Assembly: GCA_047967505.1 (NCBI GenBank)
Contig: CM106539.1
Source of the DNA: Dipteris shenzhenensis
Taxonomy: Eukaryota; Polypodiophyta; Polypodiopsida; Gleicheniales
DNA: 64,000 nucleotides
Direction: 5' to 3' (one strand)
Shown: positions 10,961-21,212 of the stretch, piece after piece
Layout: each line of letters begins with the position of its first letter
How positions within the stretch are numbered: position 1 is the stretch's first letter
Program-made: the position numbers and the translations under genes
The notes under the pieces: model-generated
Told to the model about the DNA's origin: nothing
The model's database searches: none
The model's input: the letters and a program-made list of their open reading frames with translations, nothing else

Positions 10961-11734
10961 TTGCACTCCTTGGGAGCTGCCATGTAAGGGTAGACCATCA
11001 CTCGTCCCCTCTTACTCTGAACTAGGTGGTCAATTCCATCATACCAAAGTTAAAAAAAATACAATCCTTTTTGCGGGACAACCCAAGGCAGAGTACCTTT
11101 ATTGCCTCCAAATAAATTTATTTTAGAGTGACTACTCAAGGCTGAGAACCTTTATTGACTGAACAAAAAAACACATAGCATATAGGGCCTAGAAAACCCA
11201 AGAATCCGAGTCATAATGTTCCTCAGAGAGAGGCCGTGAACCTCAGCTGTGGCTGCATGTATCTCCTCAGGGGGCCCTTCAGGTTTGGCTTCAGCAATAA
11301 GATTGACATGGTGCAGGATGTGATGGTTTGCGTAGATCTCCTCCTCGTCTACAGGAGCATTTCCACTTGCATCCTCTTGCACATGAAAAGGCATAGCAAC
11401 CTGATGCTCCACATGAAAGGGTGTAGGCCAACGGCCTCACATGCCACAGGTGGGTTGAGTGTCATTGGATTGGATACCATGCATATTATGTTTGATAGCA
11501 CCACTGGGATCAAAGGGAAAATGAGGCCCCTTCGTGGCTTCAGTATCTGGAGCTTTTGCCACGTCCTGTGCACCCTCTGAATCATCAAGAGTGGCATCCA
11601 AGGTCTCAGAAGCATCCATTAAATCCCCACCCACATTATTTAGAATACCTACATGATAGTCTGGAAGAGTAAACAGCCTTACACTAATTTAAGACTGAGA
11701 GTCTTTTGGTTTTGATTTGAACTCTCTGTTAGTG
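10961..11734. other. Unassigned stretch next to LINE-like ORF
   Basis: A short A-run occurs near 11051. Small minus-strand ORFs (11437-11634, 11152-11412) are acidic, without recognised domains, and could be the continuation of the LINE-like ORF at 11735-12361. No confident gene. Confidence 0.3.
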
Positions 11735-12361
11735 CTACACCTTCACAGTAAATTGCCCATTTTCCATTCTTCTGGCAGCCGTGACTTTAGCTAATTCAAT
11801 TGCCTTAATCTTAAGTTGAGCTTGTGTAAGCTCCTCTGCTATCCATACTTTGGTGCCCTTCAACTTGTAAGATTGTCGGAGAAGCTTAATCCGCATATCT
11901 TTTGACTTCAGTGTAAGGAATGCATGACCTTTATAGTGCAAAATAGAAGCTGACCTATAGTCGTCATCATCCTGCTCATCATCATCCACCCATTCAATGT
12001 TGGGCAAGCTTGCTTTGATCTTTGTCAATATTTCACTATATGTGTCCTTCTCGTTGTACCAATCTTCTGGGAGTCTCCCTATTCTAATCTTCAACGCATT
12101 ATCACATCTAGCTTCGTGTTCTTTAATCTCTGCTTGAATATCTGACTTACATGCTTTGGTGTCCACTTCCACAATCACTTCCTTCTTAGCAGTTTGTACT
12201 TCAGTGTGAACAAGATCTTTGATTGTAGAGACTAGCTGCGGGGTAGGGGGGGAATCCTTACAAGATTTTACAACCTCATCAATTACCACCTGCTTACCAG
12301 GCCCTTCCAAAATGTGAAGTCGAGCCTTTACTTCTGCCAGTTCCAACCGTAGCTCTCTCAC
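11735..12361 (-). pseudogene. LINE ORF1-like protein fragment, 5' end lost
   Basis: A 208-residue open frame on the minus strand. The first ~100 residues look like a coiled coil (leucines and charged residues spaced in heptads, ELRLELAEVKARLHILE). A compact C-terminal region follows with RIGRLPEDW, a DDDEQDDDD acidic loop, KGHAFLTLKSKD and LKGTKVWIAEELTQAQLK. This coiled coil plus RRM-like order, ending in a GTKV-then-EELT motif, resembles the nucleic-acid chaperone ORF1 of plant LINEs. There is no ATG: the frame opens after a TAG at 12389-12391 and the first possible start is a GTG. It could also be a fragment of an unknown host gene. Confidence 0.4.
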
Positions 12362-12988
12362 TGCCTGCTGCGGATAAAAAATCTGATCCTATTGCCCAAG
12401 GATGGGTCGTTTTGAGCCCTCTTGTTGGTAATTCCGTGCATATGGAGAGGGTGTCATGGCTGCAATTGTAGAGTACCGAGTCTTGATAGATGTTGAGGGA
12501 GTTGAGGGGAACTTGGAGGAGAGGGTAGGCCAATAGTCTATAGTTGGTTGTCTGTTTGAATCCCCTAGCTTAACCTGAACCCCGGGTTAGGTTGGGGGTT
12601 TAGTCCAACTCAGGGTTAGGGTTAGTTAGCTGCTTCTAACAGGTACGGAGGGAGAGGTACGGCTGCTACTGACGAATTGTACGGACGGTGGGAGAGGTAT
12701 GGACGACATGATTGTACGGTACTGGCTGCCTACTGACAGGCTGTACAGACGGGGGAGGTACGTTGTGCGGAGGTACGGACGAGGTGCAGAGGTACGTGGG
12801 AGAGAGAGAGAAAGATATATTGACGTCCTCGGAAGACCTCGCGAGTCTATGGGACAGAGTGATACAACATCAAAAAAAGATCTCATACAAGCCTCTGTGG
12901 GCTGGGGCAAGGGGGTGAGCTAAAGCCCTTGCCAAGTACTAATCTAGTGTCTAAATAGAATAGAATAGAGACAAAATCAGAATCTGAA
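12362..12988. other. GTACGG-rich and CCCTAA-like non-coding stretch
   Basis: No gene seen. About 12560-12625 has GGGTTTAG/GGGTTAGGG motifs, and about 12640-12800 has many GTACGG and GTACAG copies, like the gypsy-A leader (4560-5000) and the leader at 30350-30790. It is probably a leader fragment of a related retroelement. Confidence 0.4.
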
Positions 12989-13305
12989 TCAAGAGTTCGG
13001 AGTGTCCAAGGTCAGGTCTCTCCGCTGGGCCATGAAGATGTCGCGTATCTGTAATTGTCGGGTTGTCTCGCATCTAGGTGGTGGCCGCGATTGCCTCGAA
13101 CTCAGTACCTGTCGGGCTACGTCGATCGTGATCCCTTGTCTCTGGCTCTGGCGGTCCCCTACAAGTAGTGCTGTGATGGGACGAACCTCAATGGTGTGCG
13201 CTCTAGTAGTCCGAAGAGTCTGGTGTGACCAACTGCTGATCCAGGCTGCTCTCATGTCGACAATCTCCTCATCCTCAACTCCACTGTGTCCAGGAGCCGT
13301 CTCGA
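12989..13305 (-). pseudogene. C-terminal half of a LINE-like ORF, cut off by the copia element
   Basis: Minus-strand open reading, ending at 12989, rich in R, T and Q with no clear domain. Setting aside the copia element and one copy of its CTCGA duplication, this frame continues without a stop from the frame at 20638-20901. It is the downstream half of the same ORF. Confidence 0.45.
13301..13305. repeat. Target-site duplication CTCGA (left)
   Basis: CTCGA directly before the LTR at 13306, repeated at 20638-20642 directly after the other LTR. Five bases is normal for copia integration. Confidence 0.92.
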
Positions 13306-13568
13306 TGACAAACTATGAAGAGGGGAGAGGAGAAGAGTGGAGATGAGGAGAGAGGGCACAGCTAGAGAGCACACCACAAATGACTAACTGTACACTAGAA
13401 TTAGTTGAAAAAATAGAATATATACAAACCCTTTTAGGGTTAGGGTTAGGGTTAGGGGATCTAACCCTTTCCTTTATAGCACTCTATAAGGTTAGTGCTA
13501 TGCACATATGATCATGTGATGGTGCTATGCACACATGATCACATGATGTTGAGCGTGAACTCTCAACA
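13306..13568 (-). repeat. 3' LTR of the copia element
   Basis: 263 bp, pairing with 20381-20637. It contains three to four TTAGGG-type telomere-like hexamers (13433-13457), one more than its partner, and a TGATCATGTGATG motif where the partner has TGATCACGTGATG. Confidence 0.93.
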
Positions 13569-13785
13569 CCTTCCCTCAAGATCAACATCATGAAGTAGGC
13601 CTTCCCTCAAGATGATGATTCTGGGGAATCGAAGAAGGACTGAGCACATATGATCACGTGATGGTGCTATGCACACATGATCACATGATGTTGAGCGTGA
13701 ACTCTCAACACCTTCCCTCAAGATCAACATCATGAAGTAGGCCTTCCCTCAAGATGATGATTCTGGGGAATCGAAGAAGGACTGA
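13502..13785. repeat. 142-bp tandem duplication across the LTR end and polypurine tract
   Basis: 13502-13643 and 13644-13785 are almost identical (one visible difference, CATGTG against CACGTG). Each unit contains the last ~67 bp of the LTR in plus orientation plus 75 bp of internal sequence with two CCTTCCCTCAAGAT copies (GAGGGAAGG on the minus strand). Confidence 0.92.
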
Positions 13786-13798
13786 GCATTACATTCCA

Positions 13799-16700
13799 TC
13801 ACACCCCTTTAATGGGAATGTCCTTCCTCTGCATCAAACCAAGAGCTAGTCGGTGTTTCTCGAATAGCTCTTTACCGAGTGGTTTGGTAAAGATGTCTGC
13901 AACATTTTCTTTGCTATCACAATGCTGCAGTGTGATGTCACCAAGTAACACTCTTTCTCTGATGAAGTGCTCTCTGACATCAATGTGCTTTGTTCTGGAG
14001 TGATATACTGGATTTTTGGCCAATGCTTGAGCCGATTGATTATCACAGTATATTGTTGTTGGCTTTGACTCATCAAAGTAATCTGTTTCTGACAATAGTC
14101 TTCTGAGCCATATAGCCTCACATGCACCTGTAGTGAGTGCTCTATATTCTGCTTCAGTCGAAGACAAAGAAACAGTTGGCTGTTTGTTTGACAACCATGA
14201 TATAGCACCTTGACCAAGGAAAAATGCATATCCCTGTGTCGATCTCCTGGTCTCATGATCTCCAGCATAGTCACTGTCACAGTATCCATGCAACCGTGGA
14301 TGACTTCCTCTGTATTCTATCCCAAATTGTCTTGTACCTCTGATGTATCTCAAGACTCTTTTGGCTGCATTCAGTGAGACTGTTTTGGATTTGCCATAAA
14401 CTGTGCTAGTGAGCTTACTGCATAACAAATATATGGCCGTGTGATTGTCAGATATATAAGAGATCCAATGAGTTGCCTGTAGTATCTGTCATTGACTGTA
14501 GGCTTTTCTGAATCTTTAGTAAGTTTCAAACTCTGTTCCATGGGAGTGGCTGCAATCTTGCAATCTACCATATGAAACTTCTTCAGGAGACTGTCAACAT
14601 ATTTGAGCTGACTCATGAATGTGCTATCTGAATCTCTCCAGAACTCAATTCCAAGACAATAGTGCATAAGTCCAAGATCTTTCATGTCGAACTCTGCAGA
14701 TAAGTCTTGTTTTAGTTTTCGGATGAAGCTATCCTTGCTTCCTGTCACAATCAGATCATCTACGTACAAAAGTGCAATAGTAATATCTTCCCCTTGAACT
14801 TTGTAGTAGAGAGTATGATCTGCATTGGACTTTATGTATCCCAGATCAGCAAAATACTTGTCAATTCTGCTGTACCAACTTCTGGGTGCTTGCTTTAAGC
14901 CATAGAGACTTTTCTTGAGATGGCAAACCTTGTTCTCTTTTCCTGGTTCAACATAACCGGCTGGTTGTTGCATGTAGACATCCTCGTCTAGATAACCATT
15001 GAGAAATGCATTCTTGACATCGAGCTGATACACATTCCATTTACTGAGTGTCGCTAGTGATATCAAGAACCGTATGGAATCCATCTTTGCTACTGGAGCA
15101 TAAGTCTCATCATAATCTTGGCCATATTGTTGTGCAACTCCTTTTGCAACTAATCTGGCTTTGTATCTCTGAATACTGCCATCTGGATTGTACTTTACTT
15201 TGTATACCCATTTGTTGGCTATGGCCTTCTTGCCTGGTGGAAGGTCGCATAATTCCCAAGTGTTATTTTTATACAAAGCATCCATTTCTTCATTCATAGC
15301 AGTTTGCCATTCTGGCTTATCTACTGCGTCTTCGAAGTACACTGGCTCTTCTGTAGCCATGATGGTAGTCATAAGAGCATAGTTGGTGGTTTCCACCTGA
15401 ATTGCTTTGCCTTTTTGAGCATATGTCAATCTGGCTGGTGGTCTGCTTTCCCTAGTAGACCGTCTGAGCTGCTGTAGCGCTGATTGGGGTGTTGGTGGCA
15501 ATTCTTGCTCTTCTTCATCAACCTGGTCTGTAGGTGACTGTGAAGTCGATGCTTCTATCTCCTGTGTAGGTGAGGTTTTCCATTCTGATTCCTCATCGAA
15601 GATTACATCTCTGGAGATAATGACTTTGCGGTTGATGGGATCATACAATTTGTATGCTTTGCTTTCTTCACTGTAGCCAACCATGATGCATTTGCGTGAC
15701 TTCGCATCCAATTTCCTGCGATGATCATCATGTATGTGGGCATATGCTATGCAACCAAATATGCGGAGATGCCCAATGCGTGGCTTGTGTCCAGTGAATG
15801 CTTCATAAGGAGTCATACCTTGTATCGGTTCGGTAGGAAGCCGATTAAGCAAGTAGTTAGCTGTAGCTATTGCTTCTGCCCAATACTGATTTGGAAGATG
15901 CTTTTCACTAAGCATTGCTCTAGCACTGTCTGCTAAAGTCCCATTCTTCCTTTCAGCTACTGCATTTTGTTGAGGAGTATCTGCACATGTGAATTGTCTT
16001 CGAATACCGTGATTTTTGCAAAAGTTCATGAAGGCTGAAGACATGTATTCACCTCCTCTGTCTGATCTCATGACCTTGATCTTTCTGCCTGTCTGGTTTT
16101 CTACCATGGCTTTGAATTCTTGAAATCTGGCAAACACTTCAGATTTTTCTTTCAGAAAGTAGACCCAACAATATCTGCTGTAGTCGTCGATGAAGGTCAA
16201 GTAATAAAGTGAACCATTGATGCTGCGGGTCTGGGCATAACCCCATACATCTGTATGAATTAAATCAAGAATACCTCGTGCATGAGAGGTACTTCTGACA
16301 AAGTTGGTTCGCTTTTGTTTGCCGAAGCAGCATGCTTCACAAACCTTTCCAAGAAACTTTAGCTTTGGAATCCCAATTGCCATATTTTGATTCCTTAGAT
16401 CTAACAAGTACTTGAAGTTGACATGACCATATCTCTTGTGCCATTTTGCAGATAGTGGCATCTGTTGCATTTGAGCTGACATGGCATGCTTATCTGGTAC
16501 TGTAGCTAGCATCCTGTATAAGCGTCCTTCCTTGACACCTTTTGCTACTAGCTGACCTCTTTTGGATTTGTCTCTGATAGTGCATTCATCACCGTCGAAG
16601 ATGACTTTGTAGTTGTGTTCCGTCATTTGACCTATTGACAAAAGGTTCTTGTTGAGCTTCGGAACATAGAGCACATCTTTGACCAATCCTTTTGTACCAG

Positions 16701-18051
16701 TGAAATTATTCATAGGGATAACACCTGTCCCTTGAACCGGATTCGGTGTATTGTCTGCTGTGTAGATGACATTCTTTTGACCTTCTAATGGCTTCATTTC
16801 TGTGAACCATTCCTGATGATTTGTCATATGAGATGATGCACCGCTGTCGATGTACCAAGGATCCTGTTCCACTTGGTCGACTTGATAGCTGAAATTCTCT
16901 TTGGGATTGAAATCAGTGTCTAGGTGCATTGTATCAGTCTGATGCAATTCCTCACTTGCAAGAAACATATTTCCATGTTCATTTGCAAAATGACTGTGAT
17001 TAGAATGTCCACCACGATGATTTCCTCTTCCTCGAGAATTCCCTCGATTACTGCTGGATTGACCGCCTTGGTCATACTGCTTCTTGCGGCAATCTCTTTC
17101 ATAGTGTCCAAACTTGTGACAATAGTTGCATTGAATGTTTGACACATTGGTGGATGCATTCCCTCGTCCTTGGAATCTTCCTCGGTTGGAATGATTTCCT
17201 CTTTGCTGATTTTGATGTTGCTGAGGATGCTGCTGATGCTGATGCTGATTTTGACTTTGATTTTGTTGATGATGACCACTTTTCTGATATGATCTACCTC
17301 TGTTTCTGCCTTTGCCTCTGCTTCTGTCTAAAGCTGTGAATGCCTGATCATTAGAATGACCTTTACGTGCTTGAATGGCCTGAGTCCTGAGTTCTTCACC
17401 AAGTAGAACTGACTGAAGTTCTTCAAGTGTTGGAATTTGCCGTTGGATGGCAATACTCTGGACTAGATTCTCATATCGTTCTCCTAGTCCATTCAGGATT
17501 ACTTGAACCATTTCTGCGGGATTCATAGTCTCTCCTGCTGCTGCAAGTTGATTGTTGTAGTCTTTGATGCGGAGTACATAAGCATGACCGGTTTCACTGC
17601 TGTTGTGGAAACTCTGGTTGATCTGGTTTCTCAGGGTGAGAATCCTGGATGTGTTCTTGGACTCGTAGAGAGCTGTGAACATATCCCATGCTTCTTTTGA
17701 TGTCTTAACTGTGTTGAGCTGTCCTAGCATGACATCTTGCACATTCTGCTTGATCAGGTGATAGGCATACTTGTCTTTCTTATCCCATTCTGCTTGAGCT
17801 CGGGCAATGGCAGGATCTGCTACTGGTGCGGAAACTGTTTGTGTAGATGTAGATCCCGTTGCTGGTGCTGTGACAACAGATGGAGTAGAGCTACTGGTGG
17901 CTGGATCGGCCAATGGTCTAGGTATGAATCCATCGACATACTCCCATTTGTCCTGAAGCACAAGAATGGTCTCCATTCGGTATTTCCATGTACCGTAATT
18001 GGAGTTGTCTAACTTAGCAGATGCCTTCAGATTGAGGTTGCTAGTCGACAT
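13799..18051 (-). pseudogene. Ty1/copia gag-pol polyprotein with a single frameshift near 14374
   Basis: Start chosen at MSTSNLNLK (18051); an upstream in-frame ATG at 18102 is also possible. Domain order, read on the minus strand: UBN2-type gag (YGTWKYRMETIL); zinc knuckle CNYCHKFGHYERDC (about 17130-17085); protease WYIDSGASSHMT (about 16860-16830); GAG-pre-integrase and HHCC zinc region (HKRYGH...CEACCFGKQ); integrase core with HTDVWG, SDRGGEY and ERKNGT; RT with LLYVDDLIV (YVDD at 14766-14755); RNase H with STEAEYRAL, CDNQSA and HIDVREHF. The order protease-integrase-RT-RNase H is what defines copia. The frame is open for 1,226 codons to about 14371, where one missing base shifts it into a 209-codon frame holding RNase H. 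Correct length and motifs suggest this was active until recently. Confidence 0.93.
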
Positions 18052-20368
18052 GGTGCAAACAATGTACTCAAAAGTGTCCTGAAAAAACTCTGTATGAATC
18101 AACTACAAATATACTGAAGATGCCAAGTGAAATCTCTGTACCGTCGGTGAAGATAGAACTGCAGTAAATAAGATCTGACCTGTGTTACAAGGCTTGTGGC
18201 AATGATGCCGGGAATAGCCAAGAGGCTTTACAAGGCTGAAAAATGATGTGCACGATGCCGTGAGATAGCCAAATAGGCTTTACAATGGTGGCATGTGTGT
18301 GTGAAATCAAGTGCTATCTGCCCACTGAATCAATCTGCAATGCCTCTGAACTCTGAAGTCTGCTCACTGAACTGATGAACGTAAGGTTTCAGGTAATGTA
18401 ATGATGTGAAATCGGATGTGAGCGTATGGACTGACTCCGAGTAGGTACTAGTCGGGAATTTCGGGCATGGCTTAGATTGGCAACTTGGGGAATTCAAAGC
18501 GTCCCCTCTATGGCGATCTAGTCTACTCTGATCTAGATCTAAACCAACCGTCGATCGATGAAAGAGCAGCAAATAATTCCTTTTCCTTTGTTCTTTTTAA
18601 GTGCTGGGTCAGATGCGTCGATGTAGAGGCAAATGTGCGTGAAGGAAGTGGTTTTGTCGGCGAGGCTCAAATGTGAGTGTAACTTGCGCCGAAATGTGCG
18701 CGTGATGTAACGAGCGCGTAGAGCACGAAAAATCGAGCGACTTTCCTTTTTGGAGCACCCTCAAATTCTTCCTGGATCAAGAGATATGACTTGATCTAGG
18801 TGGAGGGGCAAAAGGAGTGCAAATGGTGCTCAATGATGATGTCTCACTGTGAGTCACATGCAGTGATGATGTGGCACTGTGCTTAGCAAGAGGTGTGCCA
18901 GTGAAGCTCTGTGCTGAGGTGGCAGGAGTGTGCACATGCAGTGTGTGCACAGTGTGCCTGGCAAGGGACTGTGCCTGCAGAGGGTCAGTGGTGACTGGAC
19001 TGCTGAGGTGGCAGTGCTGAGGTGGCAGATGACGTGGCAGTGCTGACGTGACAGATGACGTGGCAATGCTGACGTGGCAGATGACATGGCAGCTGACGTG
19101 GCAGTGCTGACGTGGCAGTGATGACGTGGCAGATGACGTGGCAGTGATGAAGTGGCAGATAAGATTCTATGATGATGTGGTAGCCTCACATGGCTGTTGA
19201 TTTGTCACCCTCGGTGACGTGGCAGATAGTGACAGTGAGGGTAAGGTAGATTGAGATAAGGCCACGTGTCGGCTAATGCTATATCGAAATCTTTAAAGAT
19301 TCGGCCGAAGATGCCGATTCCGTCCGTGATTCCGTCGCGTGAGCGTTGGAGGCCTGTGGCTTCGTTGAGGAGTTGGAGCAGCTGGTCCGCGTAGACGTTG
19401 GGGCTTAGAGCCTTGGAGCTGAGCGCTGGCTATTCTTCGCTGCCTTGGCTGGTCGTTTGGTGATAGCATTGTGGGCTGTTGGCATGGGCGCTGGAGCCGA
19501 CTGGAGCGTCGTTTTGCAGGCTTCGTTGGAGCCTTTTGCATGGCCGAGGCTCGATGTTGGAGAAGCGGACAGCTAAGGTTGGTAGACGGCAGCTTTTTGT
19601 TGAAGGTCCAGCTGGAAGGACGAGGCTATCGGAGGAGCCGTCGGTTTGGAGCTGCGGTTGGCGCAACTGGAGTTCGTCAGCGTTGTGCAGGAGTCCATTG
19701 AAGCCCGTAGGATTGCTTTGGGAGGTGAGGCTATGAGAGGCGTTGCGTATGGAGGCTTTGCTGCAGGTCGCGGGCGTTGAGCGTCGGCTGTAGCTTCGTT
19801 GTTGATGGAGAGCGCTAGATGGAGTAGTCGCGTATGGAGAGAGCAGACAGGAGATCGATCGATGGAATAGCCTCTCGTCACCTTGAGCCGCCTCAAGTGT
19901 TGTAGCTGTTGTAGTCCGTCGATCGTGAAGGGCTGGTCGAGTTGGTGGATGCAAGGCGAGCTTTGGCAATAAGGTTGCTTGCTTGCTGTGGATAGGCTCT
20001 CGATCAAAGGAGCTTTGTTGGAGCCATGAACTTGCAGATAGGCTGCCGATAGCCTCTCAATTAACAGAAATCTCTTTCTCTCTCAAAACATTATGAAGAG
20101 AGTCTCCCTATCTTTCTCACGAAACCTTTGAAGACCTCTCTATCAAAGACTAAGATCTAGATCTCTCTTTCTCTCATAAACAAGGAATACTCTTTTTCTC
20201 AAGCAATGAAATCTTTCAAAGAAATGGACACTCAATGAACGGAAGTGGACGGAATTTTCTCTCAACGGAAGTGAAGGGAACGATCTCACAATCACTCAAG
20301 AGAACTCTCAATCTCACAATCTCTCTCACACTCTCAAGAATCACAATGTCTCAACGGAAGACAAGGGA
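18052..20368 (-). other. Long 5' leader of the copia element
   Basis: About 2.3 kb between primer site and gag start, with no gene I can support. 18880-19160 and near 19215 hold TGAGGTGGCA/TGACGTGGCA repeats. A 179-codon minus-strand ORF (19969-19430), rich in S, T, P, Q and R, has no recognised domain. Around 20040-20350 the sequence is CT-rich (TCTCTC runs), with a purine-rich complement on the sense strand. Confidence 0.6.
19012..19160. repeat. TGACGTGGCA minisatellite in the copia leader
   Basis: Seven exact TGACGTGGCA copies between about 19030 and 19143 with several one-base variants, spaced 14-33 bp, plus an isolated copy near 19213. The ACGTGGC core matches plant bZIP binding sites of the G-box/C-box kind. 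A regulatory role is inference only. Confidence 0.8.
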
Positions 20369-20380
20369 GCTCTGATACCA
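20369..20380 (-). other. Primer-binding site, initiator Met-tRNA type (copia)
   Basis: TGGTATCAGAGC on the minus strand, directly adjoining the LTR that ends at 20381. Confidence 0.93.
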
Positions 20381-20637
20381 TGACAAAATATGAAGAGGGG
20401 AGAGGAGAAGAGTGGAGATGAGGAGAGAGGGCACAGCTAGAGAGCACACCACAAATGACTAACTGTACACTAGAATTAGTTGAAAAAATAGAATATATAC
20501 AAACCCTTTTAGGGTTAGGGTTAGGGGATCTAACCCTTTCCTTTATAGCACTCTATAAGGTTAGTGCTATGCACATATGATCACGTGATGGTGCTATGCA
20601 CACATGATCACATGATGTTGAGCGTGAACTCTCAACA
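20381..20637 (-). repeat. 5' LTR of the copia element
   Basis: 257 bp, starting TGACAAAATATGAAG and ending CTCTCAACA in plus orientation. It contains a CACGTG G-box inside a TGATCACGTGATG near-palindrome (about 20579-20591) and a run of TTAGGG hexamers (20507-20527). It is followed by the CTCGA duplication. Confidence 0.94.
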
Positions 20638-20936
20638 CTCGAAGGCATAGAAGTCTGTAACCTGTCTCTGAGCTGGGTCCGACTCTGTATCTTGTAGTCT
20701 GTCCGGTGCTGATAGTGCTCTGGCCTGTCTCAATAGTGCCTCTCGGCGTTGGCACGTCTCCATCAAGTACAACCCTACACAGACCTGGTCTTGGAAGTGT
20801 ATCAACTGAGAGAGCGGGCCGAAGCCGGTCCTCTCCTCATAAAGGCAGTGATATCGCCTTCGTATCTCATAGTAAACCGGGCAGCTACATAGGAAGTTCA
20901 TTGATGTAGAGTCCAGAGAGGGTCGGCAAGAGAGAG
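20638..20936 (-). pseudogene. 5'-truncated LINE-like reverse transcriptase C-terminus
   Basis: Minus-strand open frame. The readable part starts around SMNFLCSCPVYYEIRRRYH (about 20901) and continues with LYEERTGFGPLSQLIHF and CVGLYLMETCQRREALLRQ. A cysteine-proline motif followed by an aromatic-rich helix and a run ending in RREALL resembles the zinc-binding C-terminal domain (zf-RVT type) after the RT of plant LINEs. It joins in frame with 13305-12989 once the copia element and one CTCGA copy are set aside. The upstream limit lies against gypsy-B sequence near 20940, a pattern typical of LINE 5' truncation. The family call is tentative. Confidence 0.4.
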
Positions 20937-20944
20937 AGGGGGGG

Positions 20945-21065
20945 GGGAGGGACGGGCTGACTATAGCATTGCAAGGCATTGCCACCCCTAAATTGCAGGT
21001 CATTTCAGCAAGGCAGTTGGCTAGAGAGCTCAGGAAGGAGCATGCCCTCTATGCATTGAATGCTG
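20945..21065 (+). pseudogene. Gypsy-B protease-RT link fragment
   Basis: Plus-strand frame reading LQGIATPKLQVISARQLAR followed by ELRKEHALYALNAE. This resembles the segment between protease and RT in many plant gypsy polyproteins (VISARQ..., a hydrophobic KEHALYAL stretch). It sits between the gag (ending 10960) and RT (from 22517) of the same strand, consistent with one dismembered element. Confidence 0.5.
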
Positions 21066-21212
21066 AAACCGGCCTTAACAACGTAAAGGGTGGTAGGATC
21101 CACTTAATTACAGCATACACAGTAAATTAACAAATAATTATGCACCACAAATTAAAGCACAAGGGAGCTAGAGCGCTCCTACTAAAATACAAGGACACCG
21201 ATTGGCCCCAAA

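Larger units (their letters stand above)
13306..20637 (-). mobile_element. Near-intact Ty1/copia retrotransposon, 7.3 kb
   Basis: Two direct repeats (13306-13568 and 20381-20637) start TGACAAA and end CTCAACA in plus orientation and are flanked by CTCGA duplications. The primer site for initiator Met-tRNA adjoins the 5' LTR (20369-20380). A purine-rich tract (GAGGGAAGG on the minus strand, 13577-13569) adjoins the 3' LTR. The polyprotein runs on the minus strand from 18051 to 13799 with one frameshift. The LTRs differ by about two substitutions and one TTAGGG hexamer, so insertion was recent. The gap between primer site and gag (about 2.3 kb) is unusually long. Confidence 0.95.

Noticed and set aside
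13433-13457. True interstitial telomere
   Set aside because: Only a few TTAGGG units and present in both LTRs of the copia element, so they belong to the element.
19430-19969. 179-codon ORF in the copia leader as an extra gene (env- or aORF-like)
   Set aside because: No membrane segment or recognised domain; Ser/Thr/Pro/Gln-rich. Kept only as a note in the leader entry.
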